Positions 1 through 9,432 of a stretch of DNA of 64,000 bases are shown piece after piece. The notes beneath the pieces were generated by a model that saw only the letters and a list, made by a program, of their open reading frames with translations, searched no databases and was not told the DNA's origin. Each line of letters starts with the position of its first letter. Positions within the stretch are counted from its first letter, which is position 1. The position numbers and the translations under genes are program-made. Source of the stretch: Gulosibacter macacae (lineage in GTDB: Bacteria > Actinomycetota > Actinomycetes > Actinomycetales > Microbacteriaceae); assembly GCF_003865375.1 (NCBI RefSeq), contig NZ_RQVS01000011.1, positions 1-64,000 of the forward strand, given 5' to 3'.

Positions 1-23
1 GAAACCGTGTCCACGATCAAGGG

Positions 24-662
24 TCAAGGCCCTTCATTGCCGCCGCCACGGAAGTACGCTTTCTCACGCATCATCAAGAAGGCCGTTTGGACGTAATTTG
101 GTTCGCCAGAAGACAACGCCGAAAGCGACATGATGTCCACGCCAGCTGCTTCCGCCTCGAGGAACCGATCCGCAGAACTTGGTAGCGCGTCCACACAGGG
201 CCCCTCCTTCCGCCAATGCGGGCTGGTGCTGTTCAACGTGCGCAGCTGGTACACAATAAGCTTCGCCCCCGGCGCGACCCCCTGAATCTGCCCCGGGCCA
301 CCCTGACCAACAATCGCCGCCGCAACGCTATTGCCGTGCGACAACTGTCGCGGGGTGACGAACTCATTCATATAGGCACACTCATCCGGCAACGGTACAT
401 ACGTGACATCGGCACCAACGAAATCTGGAGAGTTTGGATCAAATGCCTGCTCGGCGATCGCGATGGTGACGCCGGAACCATCAATGCCCTGCGCATGCAA
501 TTGGTCATAGCCATATTCGCTGATGTGCCAGCCGACCCCGTCAACAGTTGAACCCTGCGCGGGCAACGATGACGCAACCGTGGCTGCTGCAACCGGCGAA
601 ACCCCCGCGAGGCCCATCGCCAACGTTACCGCTACGGTTGACCACACCATTCGACGCATCAT
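24..662 (-). pseudogene. Truncated mycosin-like S8 serine peptidase
   Basis: This is a 212-codon remnant of a secreted subtilase. Residues 1-27 look like a signal peptide. The next part follows the 552-residue neighbour at 665-2323 closely: Glu71 lies where the catalytic Asp is expected (AIAEQAFDP), and His109 lies in SHGN. The match stops just after the GGGN motif (oxyanion Asn), and a TGA follows three codons later. The catalytic Ser and C-terminal membrane anchor are therefore missing. The ATG at 662 lies 2 nt after the neighbour's stop, with AGGA 6 nt upstream. I infer a tandem duplicate that was cut short. A short but functional protein cannot be excluded, because only 23 bases beyond the stop are visible. 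Confidence 0.6.
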
Positions 663-664
663 GC

Positions 665-2323
665 CTAATCCTGCGGGTCTTGAGGCGGACCAGACTGCGG
701 CCCCGGACCAGGATGCTGCAGGGGCCACGGCCCCGAACCCGGCGGCACCGGTGGCGCACCAGAATTCGGCGGAGCCTGCTGCTGAGGCGTCGCTTGTTGC
801 GGGTACGGATACTGCTGGAACCCACCCGGCTGCGGGGGAACCCCACCAGGATGCGCATACCCATGCGGAACCGGCGGCCCACCAGTCGCAGCTTCCTTCG
901 ACCGGCCACGACGACGCGCCACCACCACCAGCGCAACCACCACACCAACCAACACCACCGGCACACCAACCAGCCCCGCCAAAATCAAGCCAGCCGGCAC
1001 ATCCGCGGCAGTAGCACCAGTCGACGGCAACGGCGACGCACCCGCACTCGGGCCAGGCGACGCACCCGCCGTCTCCCAATAATCCGCATTCGGCGCCGTG
1101 CCAACCAGATCTTCCATCCCTGGCGGCAACCACTGAATCTCCGCCGGATCAACACCCGCGTCCTGCTGATACCAGGGTGGATTGTGCATCGACATGTTCG
1201 AGGGGTACCCGTCGAGGAGCTCCGGGACCACCGCCCAATCATCAACCCCACGGTTCTGCGTAAACGCCGGCGTATCGGGATACTGCGACGGATCAGCAGC
1301 AACGAACGCCACCGGATCAATAATGCCCAGACCCGTCACCTCATTATGGGTCAGATTCGGATTACCGCCACGCGTATTGTGCACCATCGACTGAGTGAGC
1401 TGATGGGTCGTGGCATCGGGCCATTTCTGCATCCCCAACGCCAACGTGCCCGCCGCAATCGGCGTCGCCAAACTTGTGCCAACCGTATAAGAAATTTCAC
1501 CGGTCGTCACATCACGAAAAGGGATCCAACTCCCCGGCGCGGCCAGCGAAACCTCCGGGCCCTTTGCTGCCCAGTCGAGCACAGCCCCGTCATACCCCAC
1601 CGCCGTCACCACACCAGCACCCATAGGAACAGCTTCGGCGCCGAACACTTCACCCCAGTTACCGCCACCACGAAAATACGCCTTCTCGCGCATCATCATG
1701 AGCGCCATGTTCCACGCATCAGGCTCACCAGAAGACAACACCGAAAGCGACATGATGTCAGCTCCGGCCACCTGCGCCTCGACAAATCGTTGACTCGACG
1801 TTGGCAAGACATCGTCGCACGGGCCATCCTGCCAACGGTGATCGCCTAGATTAATCGTCTGGAGTTGGTAGACAAGCAACTTCGCCTTCGGAGCAACACC
1901 GAGTATCTGCCCCGGCCCACCCTGCCCAACGATGGTCGCGGCGACATTATTGCCATGGCTAATCGTCTCGTCACTCACAAACTCATTGAGATACGAACAC
2001 TCCTCCGGCAACGGAATATACGTCACATCCGCACCCACAAGATCAGGCGAGTTCGGATCAAACGCCTGCTCCGCAATTGCGATCGTCACACCGGCACCAT
2101 CAATGCCCTGCGCATGCAACTGGTCATAACCATACTCACCGATATACCAACCAACCGGATCACCCGCCACCAGGCCCGGCGGCTGCGGCCCAGGCGCATA
2201 CTCCTGCGCATGGGCCGCACCCGGGGCTACCGGACCGTGACCAGCAACCAGACCACCAGCCACCAACAACGACAACCCAACGATTGAAACCGCCGAACGA
2301 ACGGCTTTCGGCAAGCTCACCAA
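665..2323 (-). CDS. Membrane-anchored mycosin-like S8 serine peptidase with altered triad
   Basis: The 552-residue protein has a signal peptide (about 1-39), a subtilase domain (about 55-350), a linker, one transmembrane helix (about 440-470) followed by RRRGR, and a Pro/Gln/Gly-rich cytoplasmic tail. This is the layout of mycosins, the proteases of type VII secretion systems. His123 (SHGNN), Asn222 (GGGN) and Ser284 (VGTSLATP) are in place. The position of the catalytic Asp holds Glu85 (AIAEQAFDP), so activity is uncertain. The gene overlaps the upstream Gly/Ala-rich protein gene by 7 nt and is followed 2 nt later by a truncated paralogue. A separate mycosin with an intact triad lies at 21542-22849. 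Confidence 0.85.
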   Translation of the reverse strand: MVSLPKAVRSAVSIVGLSLLVAGGLVAGHGPVAPGAAHAQEYAPGPQPPGLVAGDPVGWYIGEYGYDQLHAQGIDGAGVTIAIAEQAFDPNSPDLVGADVTYIPLPEECSYLNEFVSDETISHGNNVAATIVGQGGPGQILGVAPKAKLLVYQLQTINLGDHRWQDGPCDDVLPTSSQRFVEAQVAGADIMSLSVLSSGEPDAWNMALMMMREKAYFRGGGNWGEVFGAEAVPMGAGVVTAVGYDGAVLDWAAKGPEVSLAAPGSWIPFRDVTTGEISYTVGTSLATPIAAGTLALGMQKWPDATTHQLTQSMVHNTRGGNPNLTHNEVTGLGIIDPVAFVAADPSQYPDTPAFTQNRGVDDWAVVPELLDGYPSNMSMHNPPWYQQDAGVDPAEIQWLPPGMEDLVGTAPNADYWETAGASPGPSAGASPLPSTGATAADVPAGLILAGLVGVPVVLVGVVVALVVVARRRGRSKEAATGGPPVPHGYAHPGGVPPQPGGFQQYPYPQQATPQQQAPPNSGAPPVPPGSGPWPLQHPGPGPQSGPPQDPQD

Positions 2324-3819
2324 CGCTCGCCTCCGTCAAAGTTGACATCAATCACAGCGTCGGTCGCGCTACCAGCGGCCCCCGCAACACCCGGATCAAC
2401 GACGCCGGCTTGATCGAAGAACTCGACACCAGAGCGACCATACTTGCGTCGGCGCTTCGACTTCGCGTCTTCTTGCTGGACAGCGCCGCCGCCGGCTCCG
2501 CCCATCATGCCGGCGCCAGCACCGCCACCGCGAGCGCCCGCGCCCTGAGCTGCGCCGCCAGCACCACCAGCTCCGGCACCGACACCGCCCGGACTGGCAC
2601 CGGCGGCGCCACCGGTAGAGCTACCAAATGCTCCAGCGTTACCCGCGCCCGCGGCACCGGGGAGAGCAGCGCCACTCACACCTGCACCGCCGCCCATGCC
2701 TGATGCCATTGCTGCACCACCGCCAATGCCACCGCGAGCCGCAAGAGCTGCGCCCGCGAGGCTGGCGGCCCCCAATACGCCGAAGCCGCCCTGGGCTAGA
2801 CCCTGACGCTCCTCAATAAATTGACGCAAGTACGGGTCACGCGGCATCGAACCGTGCGAAGGGTCGCGCGGCGTCGAATATCCGCCATCGAGGGGGCCGT
2901 CGACGCTGAGATCACCCGGGCGATATACCTTGAGCGGCCATTCAGACACCGGCGGAATCACCGTGTCGGGCACCTCTACAGGCGGATACTCAACGGGGGG
3001 AAAGCCGCCCGGGACAGGCTGCGTACCCGCATGATGACCTAGAACTGTCGGATCAATGCCGCCAATCGGACCGGGGTTGGTCGGATAGGGGCCGGCGGAA
3101 GTGTCAGGCGAACGCACCGGAGTCGCGGTACCCGTGGAGCCAGACGGCACTGATGCGACGGTGTTGTCCGATCCGTGACCAGGTATCGGACTGCGTGAAC
3201 CGGGCGGAGTGGGTCCCTGTTTGGAGGTCGAGTTCCCATCTTTCTCGCCCGGCGGCGTGATCGGCGGGTCGACCGGGTTCTCCGCACCGAAGGGGACTAT
3301 GGCCGTAACCGAGAGCTTTTCGATCGTTGACGCGTGCGTCGTCAGCGCCTCCCTGAGCGTGCGCATCGCTTCACGCGCTTGCTCTTCGCGCTCCTGCTCA
3401 CGACGAGCAATCACGCCATTGAGGTACTCCTGGCCCGTCACGACGACATTGAGGAACGGAATCTCGACCTGAGGCAATGAACCCAATGCGGATTCGATGA
3501 AGTTTGGTTGCCCCGAAGGGAGTGAGTCATAGGCAACTGTGGCGGCCTCAAACGCACCGCGAGCGGCACCGTCTTCGCTACGTAGCCGGTCCGCGGCGTC
3601 GCGTAGGTCATCAAGGTAGGTTACGAATCGACCTGCGGCGTCACGAATGGCACCATCGACTTCGCCGCCAAACATCGTGTCAATGAATTGAAGCGAGTTG
3701 AGCTCTGCCTTGCTGTCGTCGAGCTGATCGATGGCAGTTTGCAAGTCAGTCGAGTCCACATCAAATGTGCCCAAACTGGCTGTGGTCGCTTGCTGCAGTT
3801 GATCTACGTAGTAACCCAC
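2317..3819 (-). CDS. Gly/Ala-rich putative type VII secretion substrate (PPE-like architecture)
   Basis: I recognise no exact family for this 500-residue protein. Residues 1-175 are predicted helical and could form a WXG100/PPE-like hairpin, with a charged stretch near 140-160 (REQEREEQAREAMRTL). Residues 180-340 are Pro/Gly/Ser-rich and disordered. Residues about 345-445 are extremely Gly/Ala-rich with GMGGGAG-like runs, recalling PE_PGRS proteins. A basic KSKRRRKYGRS stretch and an acidic C-terminus follow. The gene starts with GTG at 3819, 45 nt after the small gene upstream, and overlaps the subtilase gene downstream. Its position between a kinase and a mycosin suggests a secreted or cell-wall substrate, but this is inference. 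Confidence 0.7.
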   Translation of the reverse strand: MGYYVDQLQQATTASLGTFDVDSTDLQTAIDQLDDSKAELNSLQFIDTMFGGEVDGAIRDAAGRFVTYLDDLRDAADRLRSEDGAARGAFEAATVAYDSLPSGQPNFIESALGSLPQVEIPFLNVVVTGQEYLNGVIARREQEREEQAREAMRTLREALTTHASTIEKLSVTAIVPFGAENPVDPPITPPGEKDGNSTSKQGPTPPGSRSPIPGHGSDNTVASVPSGSTGTATPVRSPDTSAGPYPTNPGPIGGIDPTVLGHHAGTQPVPGGFPPVEYPPVEVPDTVIPPVSEWPLKVYRPGDLSVDGPLDGGYSTPRDPSHGSMPRDPYLRQFIEERQGLAQGGFGVLGAASLAGAALAARGGIGGGAAMASGMGGGAGVSGAALPGAAGAGNAGAFGSSTGGAAGASPGGVGAGAGGAGGAAQGAGARGGGAGAGMMGGAGGGAVQQEDAKSKRRRKYGRSGVEFFDQAGVVDPGVAGAAGSATDAVIDVNFDGGERW

Positions 3820-3864
3820 GGTGTCCGATCTTCCATTCGTCGTCGAAGTCGCTATTCGTAATCG

Positions 3865-4281
3865 TTAGACCGGCATGAGGCCGAGTTTCTGCAATAGCGG
3901 GGCCATGAAAGGTGGAATGGCAGCGGATCGATCAAATTCGGAAAAGGCGTCTTCAAGCGCCGAATACTGGGACGCCAGCGCTGCCTGACCGGCCTCATCC
4001 GCGTTGCTAAATGCGTCACGGGTCTCAATGACAAGCCGGCAGAAGTCGTTCGCAGCAGAGGCCGCGGCGTTGATTGCCTCCACGAGCTCTGCCGAAGTAT
4101 CAGACGACGCTGTTCGCGAATCGGATGCTTCGGTCAGAGTTGTCCACTTCGACGTGTCCTGCCGATCACTGAAGTAGCCCACATAGGTGGCACCGCGCTC
4201 GCTCAGAAGCCCAACATCATCAAGCCGCGTTTGGGCCGACGCAATGCCGGCTTCACTCACATGGGTCGCATTGCCGGTCAC
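3865..4281 (-). CDS. Small helical protein, possible WXG100-superfamily member
   Basis: The protein has 138 residues and no recognised name. It is rich in Ala, Ser and Asp, predicted mostly helical, and lacks a signal peptide. This fits the size and style of ESX-associated EspC- or WXG100-like proteins, though I see no clear WXG motif. I chose the GTG at 4281 because AGAGGGA lies about 8 nt upstream; a GTG at 4299 is in frame but has no such site. It sits between the kinase gene and the Gly/Ala-rich candidate substrate, all on one strand, so it may be a partner of that substrate. Confidence 0.6.
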   Translation of the reverse strand: MTGNATHVSEAGIASAQTRLDDVGLLSERGATYVGYFSDRQDTSKWTTLTEASDSRTASSDTSAELVEAINAAASAANDFCRLVIETRDAFSNADEAGQAALASQYSALEDAFSEFDRSAAIPPFMAPLLQKLGLMPV

Positions 4282-4406
4282 GTGCCGAATCCCTCTCACA
4301 CAAGTACATTCATCCGAGTCTCGACCAAGTCGACGACCGTCGTCATGCTACCAATTGGACCTTTCCGGCCCAATACATCAGAAGTTGATTCTCGGGCTCG
4401 GCGAGC

Positions 4407-5882
4407 CTAGGCCGTGACACACGCACGTTGAATCGCCGAGGTTTGCCCTTGCGCGCCACGCACCCACACCTCAATGCAATTCGACCCGGCAACCGCGGGG
4501 GCCTGCACCGAGGTCGTCGAGGTCACGTCAAAGATCTCGCGCTCACCGGCTCGCTGAATCGAGTACCCGAACGGCGACGTGGCCGTGTCTGGTAACGGAT
4601 CAGGAGCCTGCCACGATGCCACCAACTGGCCATCAACGATTTCAACAGTGAGATCAGTGACCGAGGGAATCGCCGTGCTCACCGGTTCGGCGATACCGCC
4701 AGTTGTTTCCGCGACCGGCGCTATTGTCCAGCCGCCACCTCGCATAGCCGTGAGGGCGATCGCGCCTGCGATCACGAGCACCGCGAGAAGCGCGATAACG
4801 AGGCCGATCGTGCCCCGACGAGGCGCAAGGGTTTGCGCCGCAGTGACTTCATTCGAGTCATTCGCACCCGGATCAGTGGCCGCGCGGCGAGCCTGGGTCT
4901 GTTCCGAAAACTCGAATGAACGCTGTGCGGTGGCGCCGTCGACGACGGTCACTGTCCGCATCCTCGTCGCATCGGGGTCGTCTTCGGCGAGCGCTGAGCT
5001 GTTGGCTGCGTGCTGGCCAGTCGTCGGCGCGAGCACTTCGAGGGCGGTCTCGGGTAGCCCGAGCTCACGCTGATGCTGCTGCAAGAGGCGACCGAACGTG
5101 GCCGCCGCGGGGCGCTCGGCCGGGGTGCGATGCATCCCCGCGGCGAGCGTTGCTTCGAGCGATTCGGGCACGTCGCGGCGACCGGTGCGGGGTACGGGTG
5201 CCGAAAGCACCCGCGCGACCATCGCCTCACGCGAATTATCGCCGCCGAGCAGTTCAAAGGGCGAGGCACCGACAAGCCAGGTCCACATCGTGGCCGCAAG
5301 CGAATAGACGTCTTGCGCAGCATCGACGGTCACATTCGGTAGGTGCACTTCGGGCGCCGACCACGGCACCGAAAGCCCACCCTCGCCCTGCCGCAACGGC
5401 AACCCAATCGCGCCCGAGATGCCAAAGTCGGTGAGTACCGGGGCACCGAAGCCGGTGATGAGCACATTCGCCGGCTTCACGTCGCGGTGCACGAGACCGA
5501 GCGCGTGCACACTCGCGAGGGCACCGGCGAGCAGTACCCCGGTGCGAAGTACTTCAGCGACCGAGAGCGCTGCGCCCCCGCGATGCCAGCGCGGCGGTTG
5601 ACAGGGTTCGAGCGCCATCCACGAGGCACCATCAGTCGTGCGACCGGTGGCATAGAGCGACACGATGCCCGGATGCGCCGACACCTGCGCGAGCACATTC
5701 GCCTCGCGTCGCATCATCGCTTCGCCGGCAGCTCCCGATTGCAGCCGCAAGACCTTGATCGCAACTTCACGCTCGGGCATTTCTTGCCGGTAGAGATGCA
5801 CATCGGCACTCCCGCCGGTACCGAGCAAGCCCTGCCAGCGATATCCGGGGATGAGCGGACCGATTGCGGAGAACTGATCCAT
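4407..5882 (-). CDS. Transmembrane Ser/Thr protein kinase with fibronectin-III-like ectodomain
   Basis: This is a eukaryotic-type protein kinase of 491 residues. The kinase domain (about 12-270) has a Gly loop (GTGGSADV), Lys43 (VAIKVL), the catalytic loop HRDVKPAN with Asp134, DFG at 152-154 and APE at about 176. A cytoplasmic juxtamembrane stretch with Thr/Ser residues follows. One membrane helix spans about 358-380, and a small ectodomain (about 400-491) resembles a single fibronectin type III domain. PASTA repeats, usual in PknB, are absent. The start lies 2 nt after the stop of the transglutaminase-fold gene. Likely targets are proteins of the same locus, including the FHA protein at 20106-21545. 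Confidence 0.9.
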   Translation of the reverse strand: MDQFSAIGPLIPGYRWQGLLGTGGSADVHLYRQEMPEREVAIKVLRLQSGAAGEAMMRREANVLAQVSAHPGIVSLYATGRTTDGASWMALEPCQPPRWHRGGAALSVAEVLRTGVLLAGALASVHALGLVHRDVKPANVLITGFGAPVLTDFGISGAIGLPLRQGEGGLSVPWSAPEVHLPNVTVDAAQDVYSLAATMWTWLVGASPFELLGGDNSREAMVARVLSAPVPRTGRRDVPESLEATLAAGMHRTPAERPAAATFGRLLQQHQRELGLPETALEVLAPTTGQHAANSSALAEDDPDATRMRTVTVVDGATAQRSFEFSEQTQARRAATDPGANDSNEVTAAQTLAPRRGTIGLVIALLAVLVIAGAIALTAMRGGGWTIAPVAETTGGIAEPVSTAIPSVTDLTVEIVDGQLVASWQAPDPLPDTATSPFGYSIQRAGEREIFDVTSTTSVQAPAVAGSNCIEVWVRGAQGQTSAIQRACVTA

Positions 5883-5884
5883 GC

Positions 5885-8260
5885 CTATCCCTTTCTTGTG
5901 CTGCGTTGGCGCCTACGCAGTGTGCGCCACGACCATCGTGCTCGCATTCGCGCCCAGCGTCCATCGGTGAACAGTGCTCGGCGCACCTGCGCTTCAGCAT
6001 CCCACGCCTCGCGCACCGACTCGGGCGAGACGTGCGCACCAGAGAATTCGGCGGCACCAAGCTGCCGTGCGAGTGTGACTGCGGCACCGTCGAGTGGCTG
6101 TTGCAGCTCCAGGAGCTCGGCGTCTTCGAGCGCGGTGCTTGCAGTGCCGAGTTTCAGGCCCGAGTCAACGGCCGCATCCGTAACCTCGTGCCAGGCACCC
6201 CGCACCCCGTCGCGGCCCTCACTCTTGCGACGACGGCGCCGACGCAAGATCTTCACGAGCGGTACGCCAATGAGGGGGATGAGCAAGAGCAGCACGAGCG
6301 CCGACCCGCTTCCCACGATGAGCCACGGGAAAGGCACGGGCGCCTCGAGCGGATCATCGGCATCGCGATCATCAGCATCGGTCGGCAGCTGCGGGGGTTC
6401 CTGCGGCGGCTCGGGCGGCTGCAACACTTGCGGTTGTGGCACCGAGCGAGGCTCGGGCACCTCGGTCTGCGGGACTTGATCTTTCGGCGGGGTGGGGTCA
6501 AACGGCACCCAGCCGACGCCGTCAAATTGAATCTCAACCCACACGTGCATATCGCTACCGCGCAGTGAAATCGTGCCCTCGGCGTAGTGCTCGGGATAGG
6601 CCCCGATCACCACGCGCGCCGGCATACCGAGCGAGGTGGCCGTGAGAGCCATCGCCGTGGCGTACTGCTCATCGTCACCGATGAGCTGCTCACCTTCAAG
6701 CAATTGCGCAATGCGGGCCGCGCTGTGCCCGGGCCGCGAGGGGTATTCGATGCCGTTCGCGTAGTAGCCGGTGTCGCGGAAGTAGCGCTCAAGCGCGCGG
6801 GCACGATCAAGCGGCGAGGCGGCGGTCTGGGTGACCGTGAGCGCCAAGGCGGTGACCGCTTCAGGTACGAGCTGCGGGGTGCCAACCGGCGCGCTACCGA
6901 GCGGCAGACCAGCGAGTTGGGATTCGCTCCAGACGGGTTCGACCCAACCTGCGACATCGATGGCGAGGTCGGCCGGTGGGGTGACCGTCGTGAGCGCGGT
7001 CTGACCGTTGACGTCATAGAACAGCGCATTCGCGACGGCTTCATCGCCAACGTTGATGTGCTCGATGTGGCCGATGGTCGGCACCCAGCGATCGACCGGC
7101 TGCCGCGCAATGAGTGAGGTTTCGTAGTCGAGTGAACCATTGGGCCGCACGGCCTCGGATGCGCTCGCGACCACTTCGCCGATCTGCACGAATCCCGGCG
7201 CTTCGCCCACCGGTGGCGCGATGCCCCAGCGCACGCCGTCGTATTCATCCATCGTCGCGATGCGCACGCGTGCGCCTTCGGGCAGGTCGGTGACCGAGAA
7301 CAGTTCTTCGTCAATGAGGTCGGTACTCAGGTGCCGGAATTGTTCGAGCGGCGTGGGCAGGTCGTGCACCTGCAACGGCGGCGCGACGTATTCGCGCAAC
7401 ACGGTGCGGGCGCGGCCATCGGCCCACATTGGCACGAGCACCGCCGCAATAAGCACGCCGATGCCGAGCGCCCCCGCCACGCCGAGGGCGCGACGCCACC
7501 AGGCATTGGCGACGCGCTGACGCTGGCGCAGGCGACCGGTACCGGTTTCGGTGCGGGAGGCGGCTCCACCCGCGGCTCGCGCTGCGGCGCTGGCCTCCGC
7601 GCCGATCACTACGTCTTCGCCGCGATCGGCGCGATCCCACGCGGTGTTCACGGCGCACCAAATACCAGTGACGACGGCAAACCCGAGCGCCCACCACAGT
7701 TCGTTCGGCGCATACGGCACCGACCAGGCCGCGCCAATGAATGCGAACAGTGCCGCAGGCAAGAGCGCGAGTAGCCACCGGCCGCCGAGAGCGAGCAGCG
7801 TCGTCGCGATTGCGGCAACGATGCCGCTCGCAAACGGCAAGACGGATGGGCCGATGAAGGGATGCGCGGGCGGCACCAGCGTGAGCAGGTCCTTCCACGA
7901 GTTCGCGAGCTGCACAATGAGCAATTGCAGCGTCTGCAAGCTCGGCACGATGCCCGCGATCGTCGTGCTCGGCAGCGCGATGAGCCCACCAAGTGCGAAA
8001 TAGCTCAGCACTGCCGCGGCCGCGGTGACGTACCAACGCCAGCCGAACAGACTCGCGAGTGTCGCGATCACGATGCCAATGACCGCGCCGGCGCCGGCAG
8101 TTTGCAGACCGAAGCCGTTCCCGAATACTGGTTCGTGTGCGACCACACCAAAGGCGAAGAGGAGCACAACGAATCCGAGCACGATCGCCAGACGATTCCC
8201 CGAGCGAGCCGCCTGCCGACGATTGCGCCGCAAGCTAGCCCGCGTTACCGAACTACTCAT
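5885..8260 (-). CDS. TgpA-like transglutaminase-fold membrane protein, catalytic Cys replaced
   Basis: The 791-residue protein starts with several membrane helices (to about residue 260), followed by an extracytoplasmic region, a transglutaminase core (about 480-600), a Pro/Gln-rich spacer, one more helix (about 635-660) and a cytoplasmic tail. The core keeps the His of DMHVWVE and the Asp of FDPTP. The Cys expected in a GYCEQ-type motif is Asp530 (GDDEQYATAMA). A Cys-protease or transglutaminase reaction is therefore unlikely, and a binding or scaffold role is more plausible. The gene overlaps DUF58 upstream by 4 nt (ATGA) and is 2 nt from the kinase. A paralogue with the Cys lies at 48027-50480. 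Confidence 0.85.
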   Translation of the reverse strand: MSSSVTRASLRRNRRQAARSGNRLAIVLGFVVLLFAFGVVAHEPVFGNGFGLQTAGAGAVIGIVIATLASLFGWRWYVTAAAAVLSYFALGGLIALPSTTIAGIVPSLQTLQLLIVQLANSWKDLLTLVPPAHPFIGPSVLPFASGIVAAIATTLLALGGRWLLALLPAALFAFIGAAWSVPYAPNELWWALGFAVVTGIWCAVNTAWDRADRGEDVVIGAEASAAARAAGGAASRTETGTGRLRQRQRVANAWWRRALGVAGALGIGVLIAAVLVPMWADGRARTVLREYVAPPLQVHDLPTPLEQFRHLSTDLIDEELFSVTDLPEGARVRIATMDEYDGVRWGIAPPVGEAPGFVQIGEVVASASEAVRPNGSLDYETSLIARQPVDRWVPTIGHIEHINVGDEAVANALFYDVNGQTALTTVTPPADLAIDVAGWVEPVWSESQLAGLPLGSAPVGTPQLVPEAVTALALTVTQTAASPLDRARALERYFRDTGYYANGIEYPSRPGHSAARIAQLLEGEQLIGDDEQYATAMALTATSLGMPARVVIGAYPEHYAEGTISLRGSDMHVWVEIQFDGVGWVPFDPTPPKDQVPQTEVPEPRSVPQPQVLQPPEPPQEPPQLPTDADDRDADDPLEAPVPFPWLIVGSGSALVLLLLIPLIGVPLVKILRRRRRRKSEGRDGVRGAWHEVTDAAVDSGLKLGTASTALEDAELLELQQPLDGAAVTLARQLGAAEFSGAHVSPESVREAWDAEAQVRRALFTDGRWARMRARWSWRTLRRRQRSTRKG

Positions 8261-9432
8261 GCGAGCACCGCCGCCGATACGCGCCGCAATTGCTCGAGCG
8301 ACGAACAGGTGAATTGCACCGCGCCGCCGAGGCGCTTGCGCACAATGCGACCATCGGTCGTCGCCCTCAGCACCAGCCCGGTGGCCGACAGGGGCAGCGC
8401 GCGGGTAGCGCGAAGCACCTCTTCGTCGTCGAGCCGGGTGCCAGTGATGATGGTGCAGGCCGAGGCATGCGGCATTGCCTGCACCGCCGCATGCACGAGT
8501 TCGGGCAGTGACTCGCCCGCGTCGACAAATTCGCGCGTGGTCACCGCATCGAGCAAGCGCATCGGTGTTGCCGAGGGCATCACTTCATCGCCACAGCGCA
8601 GCATGATGTCGCGGTCGTTAAGCACCGCTTCGACCCCGTATGAGGCGCCCATGCCGAGTGCGAGCTCGGCCGCCGCCTCGTCTTCATAAGCGTCGCGTCG
8701 CAAATCGATCACGACGAGGTGCGCACTACGCCGAGTCTGCTCGAACTGTCGCACCACGAGCTTGCCGGCCTTCGCCGACGACGGCCAGTGCACGTGTCGG
8801 CGGTCGTCGCCCGGCGCGTAATCGCGCAGTGCGTGAAAGGAGATGTCTGCCGGTGAGAGCGCCGAACTGCGCACACCCTCGACATCGTGCAAGAGCCCGG
8901 TGGCATCGTAGGCAGGTAGCACGGTGCGCGGATGCACATAGATGCGTTCGCTGCCCGAAAGCACCGTGTCGCGGCTCAACAGGCCGAGGGCATCGGAGCG
9001 CACCGCCGTCGCCGGGCCAAGCTCAAGTACCTGGCGTCGAGTGGTGGGGATGAGGAAAGGCTCGGAGAACTGTTCGCGTGGGCCGAGCCGCGGCACCAGA
9101 AATGACGCCGTCGCCGAACCCACCGGCACGTCAATCACCGCGGGAGGACTCCCCCGCGTGCCCGCGGTCACTTCAACGCGAGCGACACTCACGGTGCCGA
9201 CGACGACTCGAGGTTGGTCGGTGGTCACCTCCACTTCAAAGTGCACCGGGCGCAGAATGGTCGCCACGGCCACCAGGAGCGCCACGCCAATCACAATGGC
9301 GAACACGAGCGCCCCCGGCCAACCCCACGCCAGCGCTAATGCGCCGGCCGCAAGCACCGCGAGAATCGCGATGACGCCGGCCGGATGCACGACGATGCGG
9401 GTATCGAGCACCCCTGGAAGGGAACGACTCAT
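8257..9432 (-). CDS. DUF58 family protein
   Basis: This 391-residue DUF58 protein has two N-terminal membrane helices (about 10-55) followed by a soluble region. It carries the family motif DYAPGDDRRHVHWPSSAK, which sits near a von Willebrand factor A-like fold. DUF58 proteins usually work with a MoxR AAA ATPase encoded next door, probably in assembly or chaperoning of envelope proteins; the exact reaction is not known. The ATG at 9432 overlaps the MoxR stop (ATGA), which fixes the start. The longer in-frame extension upstream lies inside moxR and is not used. It also overlaps the transglutaminase-fold gene downstream by 4 nt. Confidence 0.9.
   Translation of the reverse strand: MSRSLPGVLDTRIVVHPAGVIAILAVLAAGALALAWGWPGALVFAIVIGVALLVAVATILRPVHFEVEVTTDQPRVVVGTVSVARVEVTAGTRGSPPAVIDVPVGSATASFLVPRLGPREQFSEPFLIPTTRRQVLELGPATAVRSDALGLLSRDTVLSGSERIYVHPRTVLPAYDATGLLHDVEGVRSSALSPADISFHALRDYAPGDDRRHVHWPSSAKAGKLVVRQFEQTRRSAHLVVIDLRRDAYEDEAAAELALGMGASYGVEAVLNDRDIMLRCGDEVMPSATPMRLLDAVTTREFVDAGESLPELVHAAVQAMPHASACTIITGTRLDDEEVLRATRALPLSATGLVLRATTDGRIVRKRLGGAVQFTCSSLEQLRRVSAAVLA

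Noticed and set aside
548-1849. Long plus-strand open frame (433 codons), and several more antisense frames over 4.5-9 kb and 11-15 kb
   Set aside because: They lie opposite well-supported genes, are Arg/Pro/His-rich, and have no recognisable motif. High GC makes such frames common.
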